Source: Paenibacillus sp. DMB5
Lineage (GTDB): Bacteria; Bacillota; Bacilli; Paenibacillales; Paenibacillaceae
Length of the DNA stretch: 64,000 bases
NCBI RefSeq assembly: GCF_001517085.1
Contig: NZ_LRAC01000134.1
Coordinates: forward strand, 1-64,000
Reading direction: 5' to 3'
Numbering within the stretch: the stretch's first letter is position 1; every line of letters starts with the position of its first letter. The position numbers were made by a program, and so were the translations under genes. The notes below the pieces were generated by a model. It saw nothing but the letters and a program-made list of their open reading frames with translations. It searched no databases and was not told the origin of the DNA. This document shows, one piece after another, positions 25,543 to 34,363 of this stretch.

Positions 25543-26379
25543 TTGCTTTACCAATCCATGAATCATGTAGTGCTGTTTACGATTGTAATCGTAGTCCTGT
25601 TAATCTGGCTCGGCTCCAGGCGCAATCCCTTATCAGCATTCTTAGAGCTCGGGAGGGAGCTGCTCCGCTCCTATAAGTTTTTATTAATTGTTGCCGGTAT
25701 GATCAGCGTTTTAACCCTTAATAAATATGAACTGCAGATTGAGAAAAAAATGCATCTCGGCTCCGACTTCACCTCATTTATATTCGGGCTTGAGGGGCAC
25801 TTCGTCCAGCATGTCCAGCAGCTCTTTTATGCACCCTGGCTGACACCGGTTATCGTGTTCTTCTACATTTTTATGCTTCAGTCTGTACTTGGCGCTTCGC
25901 TGGGTGTGTATTTGCTGGATAAGAACCGTGTCATGCTCTATGCAACCTGCTATACGATCATGCTGGTCTATGCCGTTGCGATTCCGTTCTATCTCTACTT
26001 TCCGGTCAATGAGGTCTGGGCCTATGCCCCGGCTGGCGTACGGTTTACGATGCTGGATGTGTTTCCGAGATTTGAACAGGAATACCGGCCGCTTTCCGGC
26101 CTGAACAACTGCTTCCCGAGCCTGCATACGGCCATTTCTGTTTCTACCGCGATCCTGGCTTACCGCTCCGGCAACCGGCGCTGGATGGCGATTACGACCG
26201 TTTCAGCCGCTCTGATTGTATTTGGGATTTTCTATCTCGGCATTCACTGGCTTACCGACATGATTGGAGGTACCATACTGGCCGTGGTTTCCACTTCTGT
26301 AGCTGTCCAGCTGGCTAAGCTTACCCTTCGCAGCGGTCAGGAGAGCCTTACCGTTCCAAGCCGGGTCACCAATTCATAA
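25543..26379 (+). CDS. PAP2-superfamily membrane phosphatase/phosphotransferase
   Basis: A 278-residue integral membrane protein ending in a PAP2 (inositolphosphotransferase-type) domain. The catalytic parts are visible: CFPSLHTAISVSTAIL (about residues 186-201) with the central His, and IFYLGIHWLTDMIGGTILA with the second His and Asp. It probably dephosphorylates or transfers phosphate on a lipid. The start is uncertain: TTG 25543 lies 11 bases after AGGAGG, while the open frame reaches TTG 25513. It converges on yajC across a bidirectional terminator. Confidence 0.85.
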   Translation: MLYQSMNHVVLFTIVIVVLLIWLGSRRNPLSAFLELGRELLRSYKFLLIVAGMISVLTLNKYELQIEKKMHLGSDFTSFIFGLEGHFVQHVQQLFYAPWLTPVIVFFYIFMLQSVLGASLGVYLLDKNRVMLYATCYTIMLVYAVAIPFYLYFPVNEVWAYAPAGVRFTMLDVFPRFEQEYRPLSGLNNCFPSLHTAISVSTAILAYRSGNRRWMAITTVSAALIVFGIFYLGIHWLTDMIGGTILAVVSTSVAVQLAKLTLRSGQESLTVPSRVTNS

Positions 26380-26396
26380 TCTATCATCTGCATAAT

Positions 26397-26437
26397 AAAA
26401 AAAGCGGCGTTCCTCCATAAGAGAGAACGCCGCTTTT
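26397..26437. terminator. Bidirectional terminator between the PAP2 gene and yajC
   Basis: AAAGCGGCGTTC (26401-26412) and GAACGCCGCTTTT (26425-26437) form a strong stem flanked by A- and T-runs, serving both converging genes. Confidence 0.9.
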
Positions 26438-26456
26438 ATGTACGTAATAAACGGAA

Positions 26457-26765
26457 TTATTCTTTATCTTCCGCAATTGTAACTGCATGGCTGATTGACC
26501 CTCGGTCAAAAGTCAGCTTGGTTACATCATTTACCCGCAGAACAACGATATCGTCGGACAGCTCAACAATTGTTCCGTGCAGGCCGCCGATCGTAACGAT
26601 CTTGTCGCCTTTCTTCAGCGCTTTGAGCATGGCGTTACGTGTCTTGGTCTTCTTCTGCTGCGGACGGATCAGCAGGAAGTAGAATACCACGAACATGAGC
26701 ACAAACGGGCCTACCAGACCCAGAATGCTTCCGCCGCTTCCAGTACCTGATGCTAATTGAAACAT
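26457..26765 (-). CDS. yajC: Preprotein translocase subunit YajC
   Basis: A 102-residue single-pass membrane protein associated with SecDF. It starts at ATG 26765 (MFQLASGTGSGGS) with AAAGGGGGGAG upstream; the frame from 26798 is longer than needed. It has the helix FVLMFVVFYFLLIRPQQKKTK and the cytoplasmic KGDKIVTIGGLHGTI motif. It follows tgt, the usual queA-tgt-yajC order. Confidence 0.95.
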   Translation of the reverse strand: MFQLASGTGSGGSILGLVGPFVLMFVVFYFLLIRPQQKKTKTRNAMLKALKKGDKIVTIGGLHGTIVELSDDIVVLRVNDVTKLTFDRGSISHAVTIAEDKE

Positions 26766-26885
26766 ATTTCTCCCCCCTTTCAATATGCATGGCAGCACAA
26801 TCTAGTTCTCTAGTACACGTTTACTGCAAGTTAAGACATTACTGTTCATGCTGCAATAAGACCATATGGTAAACACACAGTTGTA

Positions 26886-28022
26886 CTAGAAGCCTTTAAG
26901 ATTATCATACAATCCGTATTGTGCAAAAAACTCATCGCGGAAATCAAGCAGCCGGTCTTCTCTGATGGCTTCACGCACCTTGCGCATCAAATCCAGCAGG
27001 AACTGCAGGTTATGATAGGTCGTTAAACGCAGGCCAAAGGTTTCATCGGCTTTGATCAGATGACGTAAATAAGCACGGGAATAATTCCGGCAGGTGTAGC
27101 AGTTGCACTCCGGATCAAGCGGCCCGAAATCACGGGCATACTGCGCATTGCGCACAACAAGTCTTCCCTGGCTGGTCATCGTCGTTCCGTTGCGGGCGAT
27201 ACGGGTAGGCAGGACGCAGTCGAACATGTCCACTCCGCGGATTGCCCCCTCAAGCAGCGCATCCGGTGAACCGACGCCCATCAGATAACGCGGTTTATTC
27301 TGCGGCAGGAGCGGAACGGTATAATCCAGCACATCATACATAATCTGCTTGGACTCACCGACGCTGAGCCCCCCAATAGCATACCCCGGGAAATCCATGG
27401 AAGTCAAATCAGCGGCGCTCTGGCGGCGCAGGTCTTCATACATGCCACCCTGCACGATTGCAAACAGGCCCTGATCCTCCGGGCGGGCGTGAGCCTTGAG
27501 GCATCTTTCCGCCCAGCGCGTTGTGCGCTCCAGCGATTTTTTGACGTAATCATATTCCGCCGGGTAAGGCGGACACTCGTCGAACGCCATCATAATATCG
27601 GAACCGAGCGCATTCTGCACCTCCATCGCTACTTCCGGCGACAGGAACTTCTTGTCTCCGTTAAGGTGAGAGCGGAAATGAACGCCTTCTTCAGTAATTT
27701 TGCGCATGTCACTAAGCGAGAACACCTGAAAACCGCCGCTGTCCGTCAGAATCGGACGGTCCCAGTTCATGAATTTATGCAGTCCGCCGGCTTCGCGGAC
27801 AATATCGTGCCCCGGACGCAGGAACAGGTGATAGGTGTTGCTCAGAATAATCTGGGCATCCATCTGCTTGAGCTCTTCAGGGGCCATTGTTTTGACAGTG
27901 GCCTGTGTGCCCACCGGCATAAAGGTAGGGGTTTCAATAATTCCGTGCGGTGTGTGGACTCTGCCGAGCCGTGCTCCGGACTGCTTACAGGTCTTAATGT
28001 GTTCATACGTAATTGCTGCCAT
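26886..28022 (-). CDS. tgt: Queuine tRNA-ribosyltransferase
   Basis: A 378-residue enzyme exchanging guanine-34 of GUN-anticodon tRNAs for preQ1. Seen: the nucleophile/active-site motifs TDSGGFQVFSL and DMFDCVLPTRIARNG, and the zinc site CNCYTCRNYSRAYLRHL with three Cys and a His. Normal length. It begins 21 bases after queA, the next enzyme of the pathway. Confidence 0.98.
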   Translation of the reverse strand: MAAITYEHIKTCKQSGARLGRVHTPHGIIETPTFMPVGTQATVKTMAPEELKQMDAQIILSNTYHLFLRPGHDIVREAGGLHKFMNWDRPILTDSGGFQVFSLSDMRKITEEGVHFRSHLNGDKKFLSPEVAMEVQNALGSDIMMAFDECPPYPAEYDYVKKSLERTTRWAERCLKAHARPEDQGLFAIVQGGMYEDLRRQSAADLTSMDFPGYAIGGLSVGESKQIMYDVLDYTVPLLPQNKPRYLMGVGSPDALLEGAIRGVDMFDCVLPTRIARNGTTMTSQGRLVVRNAQYARDFGPLDPECNCYTCRNYSRAYLRHLIKADETFGLRLTTYHNLQFLLDLMRKVREAIREDRLLDFRDEFFAQYGLYDNLKGF

Positions 28023-28043
28023 ATAGTTAACCCTTTCTCTTGC

Positions 28044-29072
28044 TTAATAAATAAACATTGCATCACCGAAGCTGAAGAAGCGGTAATGCTCTTTGATTGC
28101 TTCCTCATAAGCGGCGAGGATATGCTCACGACCTGCTAAAGCGCTGACCAGCATAACAAGTGTGGATTTCGGCAGGTGGAAATTCGTAATCAGCGCATTG
28201 ACCACTGTAAACTGATAGCCGGGATAAATGAAAATATCCGTCCAGCCGCTGCAGGCTGTAAGCGGTCCGCCATCCGCCTGTCTTCCAACCGTTTCAAGTG
28301 TCCGGCAGGAGGTGGTGCCGACAGCAATAATCCGTCCGCCCCTTGATCTAGCTTCATTGAGCAGGTCCGCTGTCTCCTGGGACAGCATATAATACTCGGC
28401 ATGCATGACATGCTCTTCAACCTTATCTACCGACATCGGCCGGAAGGTGCCAAGTCCCACATGAAGGGTAATATAGGCGATATTTACACCCTTAGCGGCG
28501 ATCTGCTCCAGCAGTTCCTTCGTAAAATGCAGCCCTGCCGTAGGTGCAGCCGCCGATCCCTCATGGCGGGCATATACCGTCTGATACCGTTCACGGTCAT
28601 CCAGTGTCTCCTTAATATAAGGAGGCAGCGGCATTGAACCCAGCCGGTCGAGAATTTCCTGAAAAATCCCCTTATAGATGAAGCGGAGTGTCCGTCCGCC
28701 CATATCAGCCTCTTCTTCAATAACAGCCTTGAGTTCATCGCTGAACACAATAACTGCACCGTTCTTCAGCTTCTTGCCCGGCTTCACCAGCGCTTCCCAG
28801 CGGTCTTCGCCCAGATTCTTCAGGAGCAGCACTTCCGCTTTGGCGCCGGTATCCTCCTTGACTCCGAACAGTCTGGCCGGAATGACCCTGGTATCGTTCA
28901 ATACAAGGGTGTCTCCCGGCTGAAACTGCTCCAGTATATCTGTGAAATGCCGGTGCTGAGTCTGCCCAGTCTCCTTGTCGACCATCAGCAGTCTTGAAGC
29001 ACTGCGGTCAAGCAGCGGAGTTTGGGCAATCAGCTCCTCCGGCAGATGAAAGTCATAATCTTCTACGTTCAT
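28044..29072 (-). CDS. queA: S-adenosylmethionine:tRNA ribosyltransferase-isomerase
   Basis: A 342-residue enzyme that converts preQ1 in tRNA to epoxyqueuosine using SAM as ribosyl donor. Motifs: the N-terminal YDFHLPEELIAQTPL, LVLNDTRVIPARLFG and the C-terminal NFHLPKSTLVMLVSALAG. Normal length, translationally close to tgt. Confidence 0.98.
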   Translation of the reverse strand: MNVEDYDFHLPEELIAQTPLLDRSASRLLMVDKETGQTQHRHFTDILEQFQPGDTLVLNDTRVIPARLFGVKEDTGAKAEVLLLKNLGEDRWEALVKPGKKLKNGAVIVFSDELKAVIEEEADMGGRTLRFIYKGIFQEILDRLGSMPLPPYIKETLDDRERYQTVYARHEGSAAAPTAGLHFTKELLEQIAAKGVNIAYITLHVGLGTFRPMSVDKVEEHVMHAEYYMLSQETADLLNEARSRGGRIIAVGTTSCRTLETVGRQADGGPLTACSGWTDIFIYPGYQFTVVNALITNFHLPKSTLVMLVSALAGREHILAAYEEAIKEHYRFFSFGDAMFIY

Positions 29073-29081
29073 GCTCTGTCT

Positions 29082-31160
29082 TCATTCCTTAACTATAGTA
29101 ACGTTATTAAAATAGTGTTGCAATATTTGCTTATAATCATACCCTTTGTCTGCCATCCCTTTGACACCCCATTGGGACATGCCGAGTCCATGCCCGTTCC
29201 CCCAGCCGATGAAATAGAATCCGCTGGTCCCGGTTACGACTCTTGCGGCAGCATCCGCGCCCATGACAACAGTCCCGCTGGTATTAGCAGACACCTTGCC
29301 GGTAGCGGACAACACACCCGCAGTCTGCGAGCCGCTGACTGTAGCGGTTTTGCCGTCAGCGCCTAATACAGTATAACTGCCGGAAGGTACAATATCAAAC
29401 AAGGTGCTGGGCAATCCGTTAAAGGCAGACCGGAACAAATCCGGGTATTTCACCTGCAGGATTTCACCGTTTGCCTTCACCTGCGTTGCTCTGCCCGAAG
29501 GCCCGCGCTGCGTTACCTGCAGGCTGATAATGGAAGACGGCAGAGCATTGCTGGTCTTGCCGCTCAAACTCTTAAGCAGCTCGGACGAAGTATACGGTCC
29601 TTTGATCCAGCTGTAGCTGCCGTTTTCGTAGACCTGGTCCAGTACAATGGCATTGTCGCCCGGATTCAGCTTGCCTACGGGATTGGCACTGCTCTCAATA
29701 ACCGGCAATGGCCGGACATTCACATCCTTGGTTGTTGCCGTCGCAATGCTGAGTCCGGCCGCATTCTTGCTACCGGTCAGCTTGATATTATCCTCACGGG
29801 CATAACCGGCCACACCGCTTGGCAGCAGGAGATAATACCATTTCTTCGAGGTCCCTACCGCAGCCGCATCCTCTGCGCTGGGTACGCTGACGAAGGTATT
29901 CCCTCCGTTATTCCATACCTCCGAAGGGTCTGCTGTCCTGCCGCCGCTATTGGAGGAAAAGACCGCTTCGACCACCTTTCCGCCGCTCATCAGCACCTCG
30001 CCGGCAGTATCATCAACAGCCTTGGTAATTACCGGGGCTTCAGCGCCGATACCGTTATAGACCTGGCTAAGTGTCGTATCGACCACATTCGCTACCTCAA
30101 ATTTGTTGCCCTGGGCCCGCGCATAGCTTCTTGCAGCCACCGCCTGGGCTTTCAGCGCTTCGGCCGGCCAGCCCGAGGAGACTTCGCCGCCGACTACAGC
30201 ATACAGATACTGTTCCATGGGAACCACATTAATAACAGCCAGTGATCCTGCAAGTCCGCTCAGCTCCAGATCCCCGCGGTAGGTCCGTTTGGATCTTTCG
30301 GTGATCTGGATTCCGGATGCGTTACCGGCCGCAGTAAACTTCGCTCCGCTGCCGGAGACAACATAATGAAACGCCTGGCCCTGGCTTGTCCAGTCCATTC
30401 CGGCATCCGTGCGGATGATTAATCCAGGTGTGCTCACAGCAGTTGTCCCCAAGGAAAGCTGCGGGAGAGCTGCCGCTGCCTGTACCTGCAGAGCAGCCAG
30501 CTCACTGTCGTTCACCGCTTCTCCGGCCCATACCTGGAACCGGGCGCTGCCGTCAGCACCTGCCGCCAGCACCTTCCAGGCATCCATTCCGGCATCCGTT
30601 ATACTCCCAAGCACGGTTTCTGCTTCCTGTGAGGAGGCAAAATCACCGGCCAGCAGATGCTTATTGCCCTTCACGGCTGCAGCCTGACCGTCCGGAATGG
30701 ACAGGCCGGCCTTATTGACGCGGGCAAGCCCGTCCTTCGCGGCAGCTTCACTGGCATAGGGAGCCGTGTACAACTGGTATACACTGGCGCCGCCGCGTGT
30801 TGTCACGAACAGCTGCGGTTTATCGGAAGTGGCCTGCAGCTTCTTCGCGGCATCGGCCGCAGTCTGCCAGGACGAGGTCTCCATTACTTTAACCTTGTAA
30901 AGATCCAGACTCACGCGGATTTTGTTATTGCCGGAAACAGGCAGCAGCGTAGTTCCGCCGGCCATCAGATTGAACGCTTCTGCAGACTGCAGTGTAACGA
31001 ACGGGACAGTCGATTTATATTTGCTGCCGATATCGGCATATAGGGCAACCCTGATCGGTGCGGATTCGGCATAAGTGCCGCCTGCAGGAACAAGCAAACT
31101 TCCGGCGGTCAGCGCTGCCGCAAGCAGCGCCCGGCTTAGCTGCCTGGCAAACTTCATCAT
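29082..31160 (-). CDS. SpoIID/LytB domain protein (secreted, cell-wall or sporulation)
   Basis: A 692-residue exported protein with a signal peptide at the N-terminus (basic MMKFARQLSR, then ALLAAALTAGSLLVPAG). Next come SPOR-like repeats to about residue 210, then the SpoIID core (RTYRGDLELSG, VVPMEQYLYAVVGGEVSSGWPAEALKAQAVAARSYA), the catalytic-type glutamate of VGGEVSSGWP and the family signature GNGHGLGMSQWGVKGMA near the C-terminus. An inserted SH3-like stretch lies around residues 480-530. SpoIID proteins are lytic transglycosylases acting in spore engulfment. It sits 9 bases upstream of queA. It is longer than classical SpoIID, so a LytB-type vegetative role is possible. Confidence 0.87.
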   Translation of the reverse strand: MMKFARQLSRALLAAALTAGSLLVPAGGTYAESAPIRVALYADIGSKYKSTVPFVTLQSAEAFNLMAGGTTLLPVSGNNKIRVSLDLYKVKVMETSSWQTAADAAKKLQATSDKPQLFVTTRGGASVYQLYTAPYASEAAAKDGLARVNKAGLSIPDGQAAAVKGNKHLLAGDFASSQEAETVLGSITDAGMDAWKVLAAGADGSARFQVWAGEAVNDSELAALQVQAAAALPQLSLGTTAVSTPGLIIRTDAGMDWTSQGQAFHYVVSGSGAKFTAAGNASGIQITERSKRTYRGDLELSGLAGSLAVINVVPMEQYLYAVVGGEVSSGWPAEALKAQAVAARSYARAQGNKFEVANVVDTTLSQVYNGIGAEAPVITKAVDDTAGEVLMSGGKVVEAVFSSNSGGRTADPSEVWNNGGNTFVSVPSAEDAAAVGTSKKWYYLLLPSGVAGYAREDNIKLTGSKNAAGLSIATATTKDVNVRPLPVIESSANPVGKLNPGDNAIVLDQVYENGSYSWIKGPYTSSELLKSLSGKTSNALPSSIISLQVTQRGPSGRATQVKANGEILQVKYPDLFRSAFNGLPSTLFDIVPSGSYTVLGADGKTATVSGSQTAGVLSATGKVSANTSGTVVMGADAAARVVTGTSGFYFIGWGNGHGLGMSQWGVKGMADKGYDYKQILQHYFNNVTIVKE

Positions 31161-31224
31161 GTCATCCCCCTTGGAGTTATTGGAGTTAGTTGTAGGCTAA
31201 AGATTACTGTTCAGGACAATATCC

Positions 31225-32232
31225 TTAATTCGGCTGCGGCGGTAGCGGCAGGCCCAAATGATGATAAGCAGCCGGAGTTACGATTCTGCCTCTTGGCGTC
31301 CGCTGCAGAAAGCCAATCTGCAGCAGATACGGCTCATATACATCTTCAATCGTCTGACTCTCTTCACCGATCGTAGCAGCAATCGTATCCAGACCGACAG
31401 GCCCGCCCCGGAACGAGGTGATCATAGCGTTCAGCATTTTATGGTCTATGCTGTCCAGGCCGCGCGGGTCAACCTGCAGCATCTTCAGTGATTCGGCGGC
31501 AATCTCCGGGGTAATAATCCCGTCCCCGCGCACCTGCGCGAAATCACGGACCCGCTTCAGCAGGCGGTTGGCGATACGCGGTGTCCCCCGGGAACGCAGG
31601 GCAACCGCCTCTGCGGCATCGCCGACGATCTCAATCCCGAGCATTTCAGCACTGCGCGACACAATGAAGCTGAGCTCGTCGATGGTGTAGTATTCCAGCC
31701 GGCTGACCACTCCAAAGCGGTCCCGCAGCGGTGCAGACAGCAGACCGGCGCGGGTCGTGGCCCCGATCAGCGTAAACGGAGGCAGATCCAGCCTGACGGA
31801 GCGGGCGCTTGGCCCTTTGCCGATCATAATATCCAGGGCAAAGTCCTCCATGGCCGGATACATGACCTCCTCCACCGTGCGGTGCAGCCGGTGAATCTCG
31901 TCGATGAACAGCACATCGCCCTCCTGCAGATTGGTCAGCAGGGCGGCCAGATCACCGGGCCGTTCAATCGCCGGGCCTGAGGTTGTCCGCAGATTCACGC
32001 CGAGCTCGTTGGCGATAATATTCGCCAGCGTCGTTTTGCCGAGTCCCGGCGGCCCGTACAGCAGCACATGATCCAGCGCCTCGCTGCGCATCTTGGCGGC
32101 TTCAATATAGATCTTCAGGTTTTCCTTCACCTGATTCTGTCCGATGTATTCGCCTAAATAACGCGGACGCAGGCTGAATTCCACCGCCTGCTCGTCCATC
32201 ATCAGATTGGCCGATATAATCCGGTCATCCAT
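31225..32232 (-). CDS. ruvB: Holliday junction branch migration ATPase RuvB
   Basis: A 335-residue AAA+ motor of the RuvAB complex. Seen: Walker A YGPPGLGKTTLANIIANELG, Walker B LFIDEIHRL, sensor GATTRAGLLSAPLRDRFG and the C-terminal winged helix with RGRIVTPAAYHHL. Normal length, in the order ruvC-ruvA-ruvB. Confidence 0.99.
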   Translation of the reverse strand: MDDRIISANLMMDEQAVEFSLRPRYLGEYIGQNQVKENLKIYIEAAKMRSEALDHVLLYGPPGLGKTTLANIIANELGVNLRTTSGPAIERPGDLAALLTNLQEGDVLFIDEIHRLHRTVEEVMYPAMEDFALDIMIGKGPSARSVRLDLPPFTLIGATTRAGLLSAPLRDRFGVVSRLEYYTIDELSFIVSRSAEMLGIEIVGDAAEAVALRSRGTPRIANRLLKRVRDFAQVRGDGIITPEIAAESLKMLQVDPRGLDSIDHKMLNAMITSFRGGPVGLDTIAATIGEESQTIEDVYEPYLLQIGFLQRTPRGRIVTPAAYHHLGLPLPPQPN

Positions 32233-32270
32233 TATTTATCACTCCGTTCTTCAACACTGTTAGCAGCCTC

Positions 32271-32894
32271 TTACTTGGCAATATACAGCAGCCCCAGCGC
32301 CTTCTTCATCAGCACGTCGACAGTTCCCGTATCCGTGCCTTCCTTCTTCATTGTCAGCCATACACGGTCGAGCTCTGCTTCTGTATATCCGAGTGCCTTC
32401 AGTGCATCCCGCGCTTCTTCCCAAGGCAGGGCGGCCGCTTTCGCCTCCGCTTCAGCCGCTACCGCGAACAATCCGGTCTGGATCGGCACGGAGCTCAGTC
32501 CGTCCAGTTTGTCGCGCAGGTCGAGGATCATCCGCTGTGCGGTCTTTTTGCCGATGCCCGGCAGCTTGGTCAGGAAGGTGATATTCTCCTGGTAGATGGC
32601 CGAGATCAGCTGATCCGGCGTCCCCCCGGTCAGAATGCCGAGCGCGACCCGCGGGCCGATGCCGGACACCTCGATCAGCTTGCGGAACAGCTTCTGCTCC
32701 TCCCGGGTCGGGAACCCGAACAGCAGCGTGGCATCCTCACGGGTCTGATAGTGGATATAGACCATTACTGGACCTTCCGTCTTGGCAAAGGCATACGGAT
32801 TCGGACAGAATACCCGGTAGCCTACCCCTTGTATATCAAGCACAATATATTCGGACTCCAGATAAACAACCGGTCCTCTTAAAAAATCTATCAT
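32271..32894 (-). CDS. ruvA: Holliday junction branch migration protein RuvA
   Basis: A 207-residue junction-binding subunit with an OB-fold (MIDFLRGPVVYLESEYIVLD), two helix-hairpin-helix motifs (SGIGPRVALGILTGG and PGIGKKTAQRMILDLRDKL) and the C-terminal RuvB-contact domain. It overlaps the ruvC stop by four bases (ATGA), indicating coupling. Confidence 0.98.
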   Translation of the reverse strand: MIDFLRGPVVYLESEYIVLDIQGVGYRVFCPNPYAFAKTEGPVMVYIHYQTREDATLLFGFPTREEQKLFRKLIEVSGIGPRVALGILTGGTPDQLISAIYQENITFLTKLPGIGKKTAQRMILDLRDKLDGLSSVPIQTGLFAVAAEAEAKAAALPWEEARDALKALGYTEAELDRVWLTMKKEGTDTGTVDVLMKKALGLLYIAK

Positions 32895-33394
32895 TTTCGC
32901 AATACCTCATTTAATTTGGAATTTAGACTCACGGAATGGGCATGACACACCGCTACCGCCAGGGCATCGGCCACATCATCCGGCTTGGGGACTGCAGACA
33001 GCTTCAGGAGCAGTTTCACCATTTCCTGCACCTGCTTCTTCTCGGCCTTGCCGTATCCGACGACCGCCTGCTTCACCATCATTGGCGTATACTCGGAAAC
33101 AGGGAGCCCCTTCTGTACAGCCGCCAGAATCAGCACACCGCGGGCCTGCGCCACCGGGAGTGCTGTTGTTACGTTCCGGGCAAAAAACAGCTTCTCTATA
33201 GCAACCATGTCCGGCTTATAACGGTCAATAAGCTGAACCATGCCCTCATAGACATGCAGAAGCCGCTCTTCCTCCGGCGTATGCGCCTCTGTCTGAATAG
33301 AGCCATACTGAACAGGTGTCAGTTTATTTCCTGTCTTATCAATAAAACCGAAGCCGACAATCGCCAGCCCCGGGTCAATTCCCAAAATACGCAA
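32891..33394 (-). CDS. ruvC: Crossover junction endodeoxyribonuclease RuvC
   Basis: A 167-residue resolvase. The start is TTG 33394 (MRILGIDPGLAIVGFG), nine bases after AGGAG; the frame to 33484 adds residues that do not fit the family. Acidic catalytic residues are in GIDPGLA, VAIEKLFFARN and PDDVADALAVAVCHA. Bacilli such as B. subtilis lack RuvC and use RecU, but RuvC is present in Paenibacillus. Immediately upstream the ancestral neighbour bofC is replaced by the 28-kb island. Confidence 0.95.
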   Translation of the reverse strand: MRILGIDPGLAIVGFGFIDKTGNKLTPVQYGSIQTEAHTPEEERLLHVYEGMVQLIDRYKPDMVAIEKLFFARNVTTALPVAQARGVLILAAVQKGLPVSEYTPMMVKQAVVGYGKAEKKQVQEMVKLLLKLSAVPKPDDVADALAVAVCHAHSVSLNSKLNEVLRK

Positions 33395-33543
33395 ATCCGA
33401 TCTCTCCTCTGCTACAGGCAGGATATTCCTCATGACGGTCCATTGTCCGCCCTTAAAGCGAACATATGTATTCCTTCTACCCATTATAACAAAAATCCCC
33501 CTGGCGGGAGCATAAAATTTGCTTTCCCCGGAGATTAAGAAAC

Positions 33544-33582
33544 AAAAAAAGCGGATGCCCGGCTGCCCCGGTGCTGATCCGC
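33544..33582 (-). terminator. Terminator at the end of the agr operon
   Basis: GCGGAT (33551-33556) pairs with ATCCGC (33577-33582) around a GC-rich inner region, followed on the minus strand by seven T. It lies just after the agrA stop and marks the left end of the island. Confidence 0.8.
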
Positions 33583-33613
33583 TCTTTCAGTAATATAAGT
33601 ATAGTTTCTGTTA

Positions 33614-34348
33614 TCAGTGCGGAATAATATCCTTTAGCCCCCCGAGAAAACGGCTGGAGGCATAACAAATCTCCCCGTTAATCATCCGGATTTCACGATT
33701 CTTCGTATCCACCTCGGCAATATTATCCTTATTGACGACAAAGGAGTTGTGACAGCGGTAGAACCGCGAGTCCATCTCCAGAATATCCTTCAGCTTGCCG
33801 TAGAACTCGACCTGGCGGTTTTTGGCATGCAGGATGATTTTGTGCAGCTGCGGCGAGGTCTCAAAGAATAAAATATCATTATAATCAACGCTGATCATCT
33901 TATCGCCGGATTTGGTCTGGAATTTCTTAATATTGTTATACTTGTTCTGCAGATAACGGGTATTGGCAGTATCAATGCACTCAATAACGCGCTGGCGGAT
34001 ATCTGTAAATTTGTCCTTCGTTATATAATCCATTGCTTCCACCTTGTAGGTGAATGTTAAATAGGTTAGCTCCGAGTGAGTGGTCACGAAGACAATGGCT
34101 CCCAGGCTGTCATACTGGCGGATCTCCGCGCCCAGTGCAATCCCGCTCTTCTCCTCCTGCAGATCCACATCCAGAAAGTACAGTCCCGTCACCCGGTTAT
34201 TCTGCAGATAGTCAAGAATATCCTTGGAACGCCCTGTGGAGATGACCAGCTTCATATCCAGATTCTCCATCATAATATAGTTCTCTATGTAACTGTTGAG
34301 CCGCTTTCTTTGTTCCGGGTCATCTTCGCATACAAATATCTCCAGCAT
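33614..34348 (-). CDS. agrA: AgrA-like LytTR response regulator
   Basis: A 244-residue two-component regulator: an N-terminal receiver domain (MLEIFVCEDDPEQRKRLNSY, phospho-acceptor Asp in LYFLDVDLQ, the conserved Lys/Thr region FVTTHSELTYLTFTYKVEAM) and a C-terminal LytTR DNA-binding domain (about residues 140-240, KMISVDYNDILFFET and FYRCHNSFVVNKDNIAEVD). LytTR regulators bind 9-bp direct repeats spaced by 12 bp. It is last in agrB-agrD-agrC-agrA, 15 bases after agrC. Candidate targets are the agrB promoter and the NRPS/PKS operon promoter. Confidence 0.92.
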   Translation of the reverse strand: MLEIFVCEDDPEQRKRLNSYIENYIMMENLDMKLVISTGRSKDILDYLQNNRVTGLYFLDVDLQEEKSGIALGAEIRQYDSLGAIVFVTTHSELTYLTFTYKVEAMDYITKDKFTDIRQRVIECIDTANTRYLQNKYNNIKKFQTKSGDKMISVDYNDILFFETSPQLHKIILHAKNRQVEFYGKLKDILEMDSRFYRCHNSFVVNKDNIAEVDTKNREIRMINGEICYASSRFLGGLKDIIPH

Positions 34349-34363
34349 CCATATTCCTCCAAT

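Noticed and set aside
33477..33668. 63-residue frame upstream of ruvC
   Set aside because: It crosses the agr terminator and the end of agrA, with no family resemblance.
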